64,000 bases of DNA from Polyodon spathula (GCF_017654505.1 NC_054534.1:25804189-25868188), one strand, 5' to 3'. Numbered from the stretch's first letter, positions 37,386 through 49,242 are shown. The notes: generated from the letters alone by a model not told the origin. Numbers and translations are program-made.

Positions 37386-39150
37386 ATAGAGGACAAGAAA
37401 CGCACAGCACTGATAACATGCAGGCATAGTTAGAATGCAGTAAGGGTAACGTTGAAATGGCTTACATATAACTTAGCCACCATCCTGATTGAATAATAGA
37501 TTTTCTTAAGTGTGATTGGTGAATTGTATAGAGCTAAGCAGATAGCTGCTGTGCTGTCTGAACGTTACAGTTTACAGTTGTTAACAACAAAGACAACATA
37601 AATAAAACATGTCTTTTACCCCTTGGTTGCTTATAGTACCTTTCATCATTCAGCCGGCTCTTTCCCAATGTGGATGCAATCTGAAGATCTCCTCTAGCAG
37701 TACCAACTCTCTAAGATATTTGTTACTATGTTCTTATTTACTCTGTTCCTTGATAGGAAATGAATGAGCTCTGTTAAATTTTCCTCTCCCTGTCTAGTGA
37801 AAGAAAAATAAATACTTTTGTTCAGAATAGCACACTTTACCAGTCTGAAATTAGCATCCCAGGTTGTGAAGGTGAGTCAAAGAATACAACAACCCACATC
37901 GGACACTTGTGCTTGTAGTTAAAGTATACCCATGTGCTATGGTCATAAACACTCTTTCAGTTTGTCTTCTATGTGCTGCAGGTATGGTTTCCGCTTTGGA
38001 GTTCTTGTGGTCATGCTTCATTATTATTAGTGTTCTTGCCAGGAGTAGCTTTGGGGTCTTGTAAACCTAAATAGGTTGTAAACATGGAAGAGCACACTTT
38101 GCTACTTCCCTTTTTGTTGTCAGCTGTGAACTATTAAAGGTCACAGACTATTTTAAATACAGCAGTTTGATTGAAAGCAGAAACAATAACCATAGATGAC
38201 TCTTTGTTTGATGATAGCTCATCTTAATTAAATCTTTAATTAACCAAGAGTTGACATGATGCCACTGAAGGTTATGCCGCAGCCTTTTTTCTCAGTTCAG
38301 TAAATCCAGCTTGGCTCACAAGTTAAATAAGTTTGATGATCTCAACTGTAGTTGTCCAGGTGACAGAACAACCACACGATTCATAATAATTGGCTGTGGT
38401 CAGTCACAGCCTCAGAAAGAGAGATCATGGATTGTTTGGACATACTTCTGACCTAGAGTTTGGTCTGCCCAGACGTGAAGCATGTTTGCCTATTTTTACA
38501 TTTCTGGTTCTTTCCTCCCAGCCACCAGTGCTTCCTATTAATGCTGCCTAGATTGAACTCTTAAGAAGAGTTATTGTATATATCCATGGAGCAGCTATTA
38601 TACATTGAAAGTCAATGACTTAAAAAGACATATCACATGTAATGTATCCAAGGATCTGAGATTCCTATGGGCAGTTAATATCCCACTGGCTCCAGATAGA
38701 CTGCTTGGCAGTGTTAAAGGACAAGATGTGCTTTTGGATCAAAGAGAATAGTCTTTGTACTCTGCCTTGGTCATAAAGAGAAATCTGGGAATTTGCTGAG
38801 GATGTATGGCTTTGACTTAGTTACTTATATACAAACTGTTTTCACCTTCTTATGTCATTTTTTAACACTTCATTATTTAAGGATTTGATTTAAAGAACAA
38901 GCAATGTTTCTTTAGACAACATCCTTTTTACTCTGTCGTAAACAATTGCCAGGCAAGCAGAATTTCATCTGTTTCAATTGACAAATGAAACCAAAAACTG
39001 TACAGCCTGTCAGCTAGTATTTTCAGTGTTACTAAAGCATAAAAGACTGTGAGATTGATTATTGTAATATTACGGTACCTACTTAAAAGCATTACATGTC
39101 ATATACTGTACAACAGCAACATTATTGATTTTACAGTAAGTCAACATAGC
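37386..39150. other. Unique intronic sequence before the exon
   Basis: No repeat or ORF of note in the 1.8 kb upstream of the ARHGAP24 acceptor. Confidence 0.4.
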
Positions 39151-39201
39151 TTTACTGACTGATTTATGTGTTTCATGTGTTTCTTATGTTTCTCTTTTCA
39201 G
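39151..39201 (+). promoter_or_regulatory. Splice branch site, pyrimidine tract and acceptor
   Basis: A branch-point-like TTTACTGAC at 39151-39159 puts its adenosine (39158) about 43 bases before the acceptor AG at 39200-39201. A T-rich tract with few purines (39179-39199) lies between. This is the normal layout of a vertebrate 3' splice site and supports the exon call. Confidence 0.7.
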
Positions 39202-39289
39202 GGAACAATTTTCCTACCTGGAAACAGAGTCACTGAGCATCCAAACAATGGCGAGGAACCTGGAAAATTTCTTTTCGAAGTTGCCCCAG
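39202..39289 (+). CDS. ARHGAP24: Internal coding exon, PH domain of Rho GTPase-activating protein 24 (FilGAP)
   Basis: The 88 bases read in frame from the first base as 29 residues plus one extra base (phase 0 in, phase 1 out). The peptide begins GTIFLPGNRVTEHP and ends GKFLFEVAP, and closely matches the middle of the N-terminal PH domain of ARHGAP24 as I recall the family. The paralogues ARHGAP22 and ARHGAP25 differ more at the LPGN and GKFLFEV positions. A pyrimidine tract and CAG precede it (AG at 39200-39201), and a GT donor follows at 39290 (CCCCAG/GTAGGA). ARHGAP24 is a cytoplasmic GAP acting mainly on Rac1, with PH, RhoGAP and coiled-coil regions; the PH domain binds phosphoinositides. 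I found neither the preceding exon (the GWLRKQGG part of the PH domain) nor the following one in the window. In the genomic frame the ORF runs on past the donor to a stop at 39382, which splicing should remove. Identification rests on remembered family sequence. Confidence 0.88.
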
Positions 39290-39295
39290 GTAGGA
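39290..39295 (+). promoter_or_regulatory. Splice donor site
   Basis: GTAGGA directly follows CCCCAG at the exon end. The exon side fits the consensus (CAG) and the intron side has GTAG, with GA in place of the usual GT at positions 5 and 6, so it is an acceptable but not optimal donor. Confidence 0.7.
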
Positions 39296-39520
39296 ATGTT
39301 TTGTTTTATTCAGACTTAAAGTTTTCTGTAGCTGATTGTGAGTGCAGTACTGGCACTGTATGTTTTATTGAAGATAAACCATGAGTCATGAGAAAGTAAG
39401 CTGTCAATTACTGTGTCATTCACAAATATGTTTAGAAAGACCCTTCCTGAAGTATTCCTTAAACAGTAGAGCTAAGCTTCCTTGGTTATAACAGAAAATA
39501 ATCACAAAGGGGGAAAAAAC

Positions 39521-39523
<3 letters not shown>

Positions 39524-39610
<87 letters not shown>
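39524..39610. repeat. TA microsatellite
   Basis: About 43 uninterrupted TA units followed by poly-T. It lies 235 bases past the exon's donor site. Frames across it (39416-39739) are repeat translations. Confidence 0.97.
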
Positions 39611-39618
<8 letters not shown>

Positions 39619-39809
39619 TAAACAAAAAAAGATGGGTTCTATGCTTGGAATGTTAGACCTTTCTAAAGTTTTCAAAACTGTCGACACCTTCATTCAAGTC
39701 GAGCAGTGTCACCAGTGGACTGGTTTGACCAAACATTAATTCATGCTTCTTAATTGTGACACGAGTTAATCAAATGGCTCAGTTGTTTTTCCATTTTTGG
39801 AAATGTTAT

Positions 39810-39813
<4 letters not shown>

Positions 39814-39891
<78 letters not shown>
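39814..39891. repeat. TA microsatellite
   Basis: About 39 uninterrupted TA units, 204 bases after the previous TA tract. The frames at 39750-39951 come from it. Confidence 0.97.
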
Positions 39892-39894
<3 letters not shown>

Positions 39895-42800
39895 CATGTG
39901 CATGTGTGGTGGTGACTTAGTTGTACAATAATCAATTCCTGGATGATTCAAATTACCTTTTCCAAGTCCTACACATCTTTATGTTGAAAAATGTTTCTTT
40001 ACCCCTTGGACCTGTCATTGCTTTAATATTTATCTAAAGCAGTGGTACTCATTAACCTGCTCAGGACTATTCAAATACATCATTTAGGACATGTGCTGGA
40101 CTGGAAGAGCCACAAGTAAGTACCACTCAATACCAGTAAGTACCATCAATTCTGCATCCAAATTAGGTAACTTCTGTGGATAACAGAGGATTTAATTGAC
40201 TGTTAGTCTAATGTTGTATGGTGGAGATGAGAAGACACAACCCAGTGGTAGAAGACCTGACCTAGTATAGCCAGGCTTAGGATGGTGGAAATGGACATGC
40301 TCAGTTGTGTCCTACTGTATCATGGTGACACAGTACAGATAACAGGAGGGTTTATTTGGCAGATTGAAATCCTTGAGGCTTGAAACTTTCAGGCTGTTGA
40401 ATCAAATGCTATAGACTGACATCTGTCCGTCTGACAAATGCTTTGTTCAGACCCATGCCCTTGATTTGTGACTTCTGCCCTTTCCACTCCATGTACAGCT
40501 CTGCTTCTTTGGCCATATACATCACCCTTTAATATCAGTCTATTCAGTCCACAATTCAGTGCATTGATGTGCTATTGGCCTATCTATCTTCATTGTTCTT
40601 GCTGTTTCCCATAAGGTTTACTCACAAAGCATTCAGAATGATCAACGACTGTTCTGTCTGAGGAAAACATTTTTTAATTCCCCCTCAGAAAATTCTCTCT
40701 TATCCACGCCATTATCTAGTCTAAAACGTATGTGATTTTCTGTCCAAAATTTACCACTGCAGTTGCCCATTAGCTCTTTGCTTGCTCCCTCCCTACATGG
40801 GAACATTTCTTTTCCATGCCCCCTCTGATTAAAGCCTTGTCTTCCAGCCATCTTCACTCGCTGTCTCTGAGGGCAGTGCGCTCAGCTTCTCTGTCTCGTG
40901 TGTGTAACCTGTAACTGTGTCTAAGGTGTAGACAGCTCTCCCATGAAATCAAATGAGCTGCGCATTCCTGAGCGAGACCTGGCCAACTACTGAGGCTCTC
41001 AGCAAATTCTGAACAATAATAAAACCTTTCTTTTCAGAACTGGTTGTTGTTCTGTATTTGCCTTTGAGAATATTGCCAAAAAAATATGTTGGTTATTTAA
41101 TTTGTTAAGCTGCTGTTTTAACTACTAGAGTAATATTCGCTATCAGCACAATTATGGTTCACTGATGAACAGTTGATAACAGCTCAAAGGGTGACTGAAA
41201 GGTGATTTATTTTGGTGAAAGTTAAAAGCAGAACCAGCAATGACAAGGCAAACAGCCATGATCTGCCCACACAGGATCTTTGTTTTCTAAGCTACTTTTC
41301 TGTCTGCGTATGACTCTTGTTCAATTTCTTCAGAGTTGGGAATCTGCAGGGAAGTCTGTTTCATAGAATGACCCATAAAGACTGTTTCTTGTGAAATGTA
41401 CAATTGGATACAGAGCTGCCTGCCAACCAAGCACACTACCAGTCTGTGGGATCTAGAGTGTTGCCTATTTTACCTATTATTCAGCTATGTGAAGAGTTTC
41501 GCCCAACCTGTAGGTTAATGAACTTTGAATATCACGCTTACAGTTTATTCAGTTATTTTTGGTTAGTAAGGGTTCCAGATACTTGATATAAAACACTCTC
41601 ATGCACTAAGTAGCTCAGCTATTCCTGTAGGCAGATAATCCTGTATGTAAAGTGCTGATAGCAACATACTCAGAAAAGATAGAGGATTAGCTTTGGAGAC
41701 TTTTAACTGAACTAGCCTAATATTAGGAAACAAAATAAGGTTCTTAGACAAGGTATGAGCAAGTTATACCTTTTGAACTGTTCCTCCATTTGCTTTTGCA
41801 AACAGCATGCTTTGATGTCCCTCCCCAGCTGTGTTTATGGCAGTGTTCAAGAAAATGCTGTTACGATCCACACAGAAAATTCTTCACCTAGCCTTGACAA
41901 GGTGGCAGGTTTACATGTGCATCTTTAGCTCAAACCACCTTGAGAAAAGTAAACTGCTGATTTTTTTTTTTCTTCAAACTTTCAAGCTATTCAAAAACAA
42001 TTGTGGTGCAAGTTGCAATTTAAACGAAACATTGTCAAGTACTAACCTAGAATTCAAACTGACAAAGCCTAGTGAATAATGTGTTTAATTTAATCTGTTT
42101 TACTACATAACTGTTCGTAGGACCCCTTCTTGTTTGCTGACCACCTTATCAATAACTTAGGATTGGCAGTTGTCTTCTTTAATTAACTGTATTAAAATGC
42201 TATAATTAAATATAAATGGATGACTGACTAAGCAGTTTGAGGGTAAAAACATGTTTCTTTTCAATCAAAATATTTTATTTTTAGTTTAACACTATGAAAA
42301 TCTTACTAAAAACAAGCAGCTGTCCTGCGGCATGGAAAATATACTGTATTTCAACCAAATATGTAAAAGACTAATTTTTTTGGGCTGTAATAGGTTCATT
42401 ATTATTTATGAACAGCTTATAAATTCTTAAAATGAATTCCGTTTTTGACAGAGAGAACGATTTTGAAACATAAAACTATGTGATTATCATTATGTTCTGC
42501 CTCAGTGAAGCTCGCTCTTGTTTTTCATTCACATGGCTGCCCTCTCCACACAGGGAGAATGGTCTGGCAATTAAGAATGAATGATATGCAAGTACTGTGA
42601 CATCCTGCGGATTCGTAATTGCCATTTTTTGGATTGCAGGACATCAAGGGCAGATCTGTATTTAATGAATGATGTAAGCTTGGATGAAGCTTGTGTCATT
42701 ATCAAAAGAGGTCAAAACAGATTGCTATAGTGTACTAACAGCGTAGCCATTGTGTAGTGTGCTGGTCCATGAAGAAATGCTTCTCCTTTTTCTTGCTCTA

Positions 42801-43391
42801 GGTGCTGTATCATAATACAAGGCTGTTCCATTCAATAATTAATGTCAAAGTGCTAAACATAGATCAAGACGTTATGGCACTGGAGCTATTTATGCCTGTT
42901 AGGTAATTATTTTGAAATGATATACTAGAAGGTAAATAATTGGAAATTGCCAACATCAACATGTGTTTTCTGATGTGAGGGCATTGTTGTATAAAAAGTA
43001 CTAACTTACACGGCAGAGCTATAAAATCAAATATAAATATTATAAAGATATCTTGAAAAGTGCCTTTGTGTCTGCAAAGACAGTTCCCCCTTATACTGTA
43101 GTAGGTTTCCACTGTGGCAACCCTCAGAGACCTGCTGTTTCCAGTTTTCAGGTCACAGCACTTCACCATTTGTATTTTCTGCAAAAAAACATGGTTGTAC
43201 CAGTTCTATCCAGAGCCGCTAGGAATCCAATCAGATGGTCTCTCTTCGTCTGAGTGATCTGTAGCCTTAATCACAGGAGCCTCCTCAAAAAGGCTCAAGT
43301 TGCCTGCTGTTATTATCAGTCCTATAGCTTCTCAATTTTTAGAGCAAGATTGATTTTAAGCTTTGCAACTTACTTTCGCTACTTCCCTTAA
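39892..43391. other. Unique intronic sequence
   Basis: Short frames at 40642-40857, 41404-41586, 41831-42079 and 42864-43253 have no domains. No repeat family recognised in this 3.5 kb. Confidence 0.35.
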
Positions 43392-43689
43392 AGGGTACAT
43401 AAGGACCTTTTTATTTTATTTTATTTCCCATCATCCTCCTACTCACATATGTAACTGAGATGGATTTACCAGTGAGCAGGAGGATGATGGGAAATGTAGT
43501 TCTGAGAAGTCCATGCGGTTACATGGGAAGCCATCGTGAGGCAAAGAATGCAATTTAAAAGTTTAAAAACATGGTCAAAATGTAAAAAAATAAAATAAAA
43601 TTGAAAACAACACACACACCTTACCTAAACCGTTGTAGCAACACATGGGAACACTTAACACAATAAAATAAAAAAAGGTCCTTATGTAC
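43392..43689. mobile_element. TTAA-type MITE, left part (split by a solo LTR)
   Basis: It starts AGGGTACATAAGGACC directly after TTAA (43388-43391) and runs to GGTCCTTATGTAC at 43689. There a solo LTR interrupts it, and the missing end (GTACCCT, then TTAA at 44429-44432) resumes after the LTR. Rejoined, its ends are inverted repeats of about 16 bases or more with a TTAA duplication, as for piggyBac- or Kolobok-type elements. The interior has a strong hairpin at 43426-43493. No coding capacity. Confidence 0.85.
43426..43493. repeat. Hairpin with ZNF143-like motif
   Basis: CCCATCATCCTCCTACTCAC pairs with GTGAGCAGGAGGATGATGGG about 25 bases later. The right arm continues as GGGAAATGTAGTTC, whose complement GAACTACATTTCCCATC resembles the ZNF143/Staf binding site (ACTACAATTCCCAGAATGC). 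Binding is not shown. Confidence 0.6.
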
Positions 43690-44420
43690 TGTGACAATGT
43701 GATTATCAGTGTGCAGGTTCAGGTGATCAAAGAACAGATAGACAATTGTAATCTAGGTGAAAAAGATTTCCTTGTGTAGTGCCTGACAGCAAAACAAACA
43801 GTAAATAATAATGCTGGTAAGTAATACAGCGGTGTGTATTACTTACATTTATAATCCCTGGGCTGGTCCTAAAATAATAGTCCCCTTATTATATCCACAC
43901 GTTATGCACAAAACACATACACAAGACTGTTTAGTGCATGAATTAGTGATTGTGGTACGAATACAGTTTACAGTGATACAAGCAAAGTGCTGTCCCGGGT
44001 TTGTGCTGGCCTCTGGCGACAGCTCTGGAACATGTTAGCCATCTAGTGATTACAAACAACAATAGACAGAACAAAACAAAACTCATGATTACCCACCACA
44101 CAAATACAGGTCCTTCCAGCTCACTTATTAATAACCAAACGAAGGAACAGATTACGATTCTCCGTCCCCCTTATATGCTGTCACGCATGACCCCTTGGTA
44201 AACGAATGCAGCTGCCTTTACAATCTGCAGCCGGTAAATTGTTTCCCTTCCAGGTCAATACATTCTTACACCGGAGTCTTGCCTTTTTCCAGACTGACCG
44301 ACTTCCCAACCCGGGGAAAGAACTGTCAAGCCAGCCCATCAAAAAAACTCTGTCTTTGCTTCACGCCCTCACGGGTCGGGAGGGAGATTTACAACCAAGG
44401 TTCATTGTATTTCTGTCACA
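43690..44420 (-). mobile_element. Solo LTR inserted in the MITE, family B relative
   Basis: The 731-bp unit begins TGTGACAATG and ends TTTCTGTCACA. It is flanked by TGTAC (43685-43689) and AGTAC (44421-44425), 4 of 5 identical and matching MITE sequence on both sides. An inverted TATA-like sequence (TTATATG near 44170) and the CGGGAGGGAGAT...CAAGG stretch before its end match the other family B copies in order. The frames at 43811-44500 lie inside or overlap it and are not genes. Confidence 0.8.
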
Positions 44421-44428
44421 AGTACCCT
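44421..44428. mobile_element. TTAA-type MITE, right end
   Basis: Eight bases ending CCCT, then the TTAA target duplication (44429-44432). They complete the inverted repeat begun at 43392. Confidence 0.8.
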
Positions 44429-44432
44429 TTAA

Positions 44433-45671
44433 GTGTCTTTTCCAAAAATAATTACCTTAAAATGTATAATGTAAATTTAACAAAACAACATACAGTTTAG
44501 GTTTTACCTTTTGTAATAGTAGATATTCTAAAAGCTTATATTATTAATTTGTGTTTCTTATTTGAGTTGCAAAGCCCACTAAATAGGCAGAACAGTAACA
44601 GATAAACTTGTCCACCCAGTCAATACACTTTGCTTTTAATTGATTAGTGTGTAGTTCCTCGAGGGACATACAGTCCTTGAATGTGCAGGAGAAGAGTTTC
44701 AGGTACAGGAGTTAAAATCTGGAAGTCACATACTTGGAAGTGTACATACTTGGAGAAATAGACTGTGCCAGTTGTAGAAGCTGTTAATTGTCACCTTCAA
44801 TTAAGGGCTATTTGTGGTGAGGTAGTGAATACAAATTCTTGAGGAGCAAGGCCAGCCAGACGACAGAGAGAAGAGGTCAGCAACCCAGCATGTCAAAAAG
44901 CACTCTGTCCACACAAGGTCACTGTGAATCATTTGCTAGCAACAAGGAAAGTCTGCTTCCCAGCACCAGCTCTGATGTTAGTCCAGTGTGAATTGTGGTT
45001 GTTACCTCAATCTGCCTTTTCTCACAAAGGATTGCCAACAAGCATTTAGCCCCAAATATTGAGTCTTAAAACATTTTAAATCGTCTGTCATTGAACCCTC
45101 ATGATGTCATACATCAAACCATGCCCTTACGTAACACTAGGATACAAAATTAAGAGATCTGTCTAAGAACAAGTGCACTATATGATTTATTGCTGGATAC
45201 TAAGTCACCAGAAAGAAGACTCAGCATCGATTGTAGTACTCAGTTCCTATCCTGTCACCCTCACTGTCTCACTACTTTTAATTAGTCTCTTATAGAATAT
45301 TGAAATGTGAGTACTGGGTTGTTGCAGATTTATTGCTGTAGCAGTGCAGAGTGTCAGCATATGTGACATTAGCCTAGAGATTCATAGGAATATTTGAACA
45401 ATGCATTAATCAGTGTCTGCATGGACAATTAAGCACCTGCTCTGTACAACTCTACCCTCGTATCATCCATTGTAATGTGTGTTTATTACTAAACAAGATG
45501 ACCTGAATATTAGAGGAAAGAATCATACTTGCAGACCAGCTGTTGCTAAATTATATTTGCTGGCCTATTTCCACATTTCATTCTACACAGCATGTTTCAT
45601 TTCTTGTGCAAGTGATACTTTTGTGACTTCATGACTAACATGTGAAAATGGCTCTGAAGTCAAAGTGCATA
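44433..45671. other. Unique intronic sequence
   Basis: Nothing recognised in this 1.2 kb. Confidence 0.35.
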
Positions 45672-45951
45672 CATTTTTTATCCCAAGGAGCAATACTTGC
45701 AGATAATATCCTTAAGGAATAAAAAGAAGACAAGCTTGAATTGACAACTGAATTGGCAAAAAGCACAGTTGTCCATCAAATCAACAGTATGAAGGTCACT
45801 TTTGAAATCAGGACTTGAAGGATGTGTTGCAGTAAGAATACCTCTGTTAAGAAAGGGAAACAAGACTAAAATGCTAAAATATACCACAGATATAAGAACA
45901 CAGAAATTGGACTATGGAACAATGGTCAATGGTGCTTTGGACTGTTGATGG
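45672..45951 (+). pseudogene. Tc1-like transposase fragment, truncated
   Basis: Frames with stops and shifts read LQIISLRNKKKTSL, then SGLEGCVAVRIPLLRKGNKT and finally TMEQWSMVLWTV. These are the DNA-binding to early catalytic part of a Tc1-like transposase, up to just before the usual first aspartate (normally LWTDES; here LWTVDG). The N-terminus and the rest of the catalytic domain are missing. At its right edge it meets an oppositely oriented Tc1 piece. Confidence 0.82.
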
Positions 45952-46315
45952 ATGGACAACGACACCTGTGCCTTCAGCCAGTTCTGTTCTCAATTCAACA
46001 CTTGATGTCTTTCTATTCCTTAAGGATATTATCTTCAAGTATCGCTCATCCTTGTTAGACAGCTTCATGTGTCTTCCAGTCCTGGGTTTGTCAATTACAG
46101 GTGATGTTTCTCTGTACTTGTTGATTATGCTTCGGATACCACACCTTGAAAATCAAGTGACGCAAGCTATTTCACTCGATGTTTTTCCTTCTTTATGCAA
46201 GTCAAGGGTGTTATAATAGTAGAAAACACTAGTGGAGGCTTTGAGTAAATTGTTGATGATCATAATGCTTCAGAGTAGAAAAATGCAACATGTCTAAGAC
46301 TTTTGCACAGCAGTG
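45938..46315 (-). pseudogene. Tc1-like element 5' end and transposase N-terminus, truncated
   Basis: On the minus strand the element starts at a TA (46316-46317) with CACTGCTGTGCAAAAGTC, a Tc1-type terminal repeat. Leader sequence follows, then transposase helix-turn-helix coding: CGIRSIINKYRET, RTGRHMKLSNKDERYL and ISLRNRKTSSVELRTELAEG. It breaks off near 45938, where the + strand fragment begins. The protein would be only the DNA-binding region, with no catalytic residues. The frame at 45874-46068 (-) is part of it. Confidence 0.85.
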
Positions 46316-46317
46316 TA

Positions 46318-47320
46318 TGTATCCAGAGTCACAACTGAGCTTATCCGTTTGGTTGTAGAAGATTACACTACATAATAACTAAGAACAGCAGACAGTAACT
46401 GACCTTTGCAGCAGAACACAGCGTCTTTCCTGTCATCTTATTTACAGCTCAATGTGCCAAAACTGAGTCTGCTGTTCCACAACATCCATACGTCAGTAGG
46501 GAAAATGTGAATGATGTTCTGTAATGGCATGCATGTCAGGGCGGGGGGGGGAGGCTGAAAAAAAAAAGAAAAAAACAGGCAGAAATTCTATCCTGCCAGA
46601 GATATCGTTCTAGCAAACCAACTGCAGTGCAGTGAGTGCAGAGTCTGTGGGGAAGACGCCATCTGCTACCATTTGGCAGGACCTGGCCAACAGAGCATAG
46701 AGCAAGTTATTATCTTAGACCTCAGCAATAGAGGCTGGAGCAGGGCCAGGTGTCTGTGCTGTAGGGAGATAGGATGGGAGGAACGCGCAGCTGAAATGTC
46801 TGACATTTCTGTAATGTCCTTGAACAGGACAGAGCACAGGAGGCTCATTTTGTGAATATACTGCGACAAGCCTTGATTCAGAATCTAATCTTTTCCGACA
46901 TTAAGATTCCTTTAAAGTTCAATTCTAAGTATTCTTAACATACAAACAGAGTATACTAGTTGTAGTAACATGTACCCTGTGCTTTTAATTAATACAAATA
47001 CACTGCTATAATAATAATAGTGGTGATCTGGAGGACAGATAAGGATAACACCTTATCTTTTATTAGCATAATGAACATTACTGATCCATCTGCATTGTTT
47101 TTGCTATATATATTATGATTCGGAAGTGCTGCACCCTGGTACCTTTGCTGTATGTTGTCTGATTGCAACAACACATGAAGGAATTAGTTCCCATGAAGCA
47201 GCAGACACTTTTCTTTATAGTGTTGTGCTTGAAAAATCTGGATATTCCAAATGTGGCTTTTATTTAAATAAGAACTGCACATATTGGAGGGATGTATTAA
47301 AATGGATGTGCGACTGGGTG
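46318..47320. other. Unique intronic sequence
   Basis: A G-run and A-run lie at 46541-46577. Frames at 46666-46869 and 46989-47174 have no domains. Confidence 0.35.
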
Positions 47321-47439
47321 GATATAGGATTCGGACTCAGTTCACCAAATCCTAAGTATTCTGTCTAGTCCGAACCCTGTTCAAAAAGTAGGTATTCAGG
47401 CCGAATCTGAAACCGAATCCTGGATTCGGTGCATCCCTA
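47321..47439. mobile_element. hAT-like terminal fragment
   Basis: The complement of the right end reads TAGGGATGCACCGAATCC, followed by alternating GATTCGG words. AGGGATGCACCGA is a well-known hAT-type terminus. The left end was not found, so the element is truncated or strongly decayed. Confidence 0.6.
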
Positions 47440-49242
47440 ATTAGCACTATTTATCGGCCAGTTTCACAGATCTGTGTTAGAACTAATCTTGGACTACGTT
47501 ACCTAAGGTAGCATTAAGATGTCAATAATTAGTGCTCATCAGAGTCTATCAACAAGCTCTGATTGTAATTGTTGGGCATGTTCAGCTCATTGCAGGAAAT
47601 AAAATACACTGTCAATCAAGTTTTCCCTAGGTGTCATGTGAATTTACTCTTACCCAAATTGCTTGTTCATTGCGGATATCAATATCGGCATGCAGTAAAG
47701 CATCATACAGACATTTCCCCCCCAGATTTAGAGAATGCGCCACACTTTAGCATTTAGGCATCAGACTTGGCAGGTGGAGATCCCAAGGACAAAAGGTGAG
47801 GTACTGTGGGCACAGACTGTATAGCATGATTCGTCTTCTGCAACCGTATGTCTGTAGCCAGCTCATGGTTCTCTTCCTGCTCCCCAAGGTAATTATGCTA
47901 CTTCCTAATTAACTTTCAGAATACAATAAGGGTTGCTGTTACAGTTTACTGGCTCAGGTCCATTCAGCCAGCTACAGACAGCACATTGATGAGGGAAACG
48001 TGCCAAAGGGCCCTGAAAAAAGTATTTTTGCAACAGTTTTGAATACTAAATTGTGAAAAATGGAAGCCTGACAATATTGAACAATTCTGCAGTTTGAAGC
48101 AATGTCTGTACACCAATAACAATCAGTGTCTGTCGCTAGATAGACAGTCATAGCACTGGGGAGCTGGCTTCAAACCAACCTGCCGTTGCCTCTGCTTTAC
48201 GCACACCTGCACACACTCATGTGGAACAGTTTCAGGGAGGCAAATTCAGGCCGTGCTTTGAAAGTAAATGAAGTGCACAGCAGCACCATTTATAAGCAAC
48301 ACATTCATGCGATGATCTAAACATTTCCTTCATTGAATGTTGGACATATTAAGCAGTTAATTTAATGAGATAATGCTGTGGCCATATTAAGCATTTAATG
48401 CAGAATCAATTAACTAAAAAGCTTTTGAAGTTTTTAATACTGTATGTTCCAGACCCTAGTTTATAATTTTATTTACTCCTAACAGTCATATAGAGGAAAA
48501 GTCTGCACACAGTCTGTAATTCCAAGTACAGTACTGTAAAAGGCATAATAATCTCTTGAATTATCAGAGATGTTAGCCCTATATAAAAGAAGGAATGTGT
48601 TACTATATGCAATAGGTTTTACTATATATAATTTAAAGTGTGTTCAATATACATCTTTAGTGGAATAAATCATGATAACAACATACTTGAAGAGAATACA
48701 CTGCAACGGCATACAAAAGCTGTAGAAAGTGAGGCTGTTGTTCTGCAGTGCGGCTTCTTCATGACAGTGATAAGAGGGCCCTCTTCTGGCGATAAAATAA
48801 ATTACACATTGATTAAAGGATTCCACATACAGTGGAAATATTGGAAGAACAAAGATATTGGACACCCTAGGTTCTCTGTGCTGCATACTGAGGAATGGAA
48901 CATTGAGTGAAAGATTGTTATGTGTAATTTAAGGAAGGACAGACGAAGACCAATTACATCTGAAACATTCTACAAACAGCAAAGCCTACAAGCTTTACTC
49001 TATTTAAAAGTATTACATCCCTTTCAAATAAAAATATGTACATTCTTGTGTCAGTTTCAGTGCGGATTGACAAAGTGAATGTTAGATGATGTTATGCTGT
49101 CATTTTTGTAACAATCTCAAAGTTTTTTTTTTTTAGATTCCAGACCTTGTTTTCAGATTGCTTTGTTACTTGATCCTGAGCTTGTGTTGATGGGGGTCTA
49201 TCCAGCCACCCTTTCAAATACAGTTTTAATACTGAAGGAATG

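Larger units (their letters stand above)
1..39201 (+). other. ARHGAP24: Intron upstream of the ARHGAP24 exon (partial)
   Basis: This is inferred intron of at least 39 kb, running off the left edge. Apart from the repeats listed separately I saw no further ARHGAP24 exon or other gene. Open frames in this stretch lack recognisable domains, overlap repeats or are low-complexity. That it is one uninterrupted intron is inference, because a short upstream exon could be missed by eye. Confidence 0.6.

Noticed and set aside
36469..37386. 305-codon frame as an intact gene
   Set aside because: It joins true reverse-transcriptase sequence to an out-of-frame Pro/Leu/Ser-rich tail; the LINE is deleted and frameshifted.
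39416..39951. Tyr-Ile repeat proteins
   Set aside because: Pure translations of TA microsatellites.
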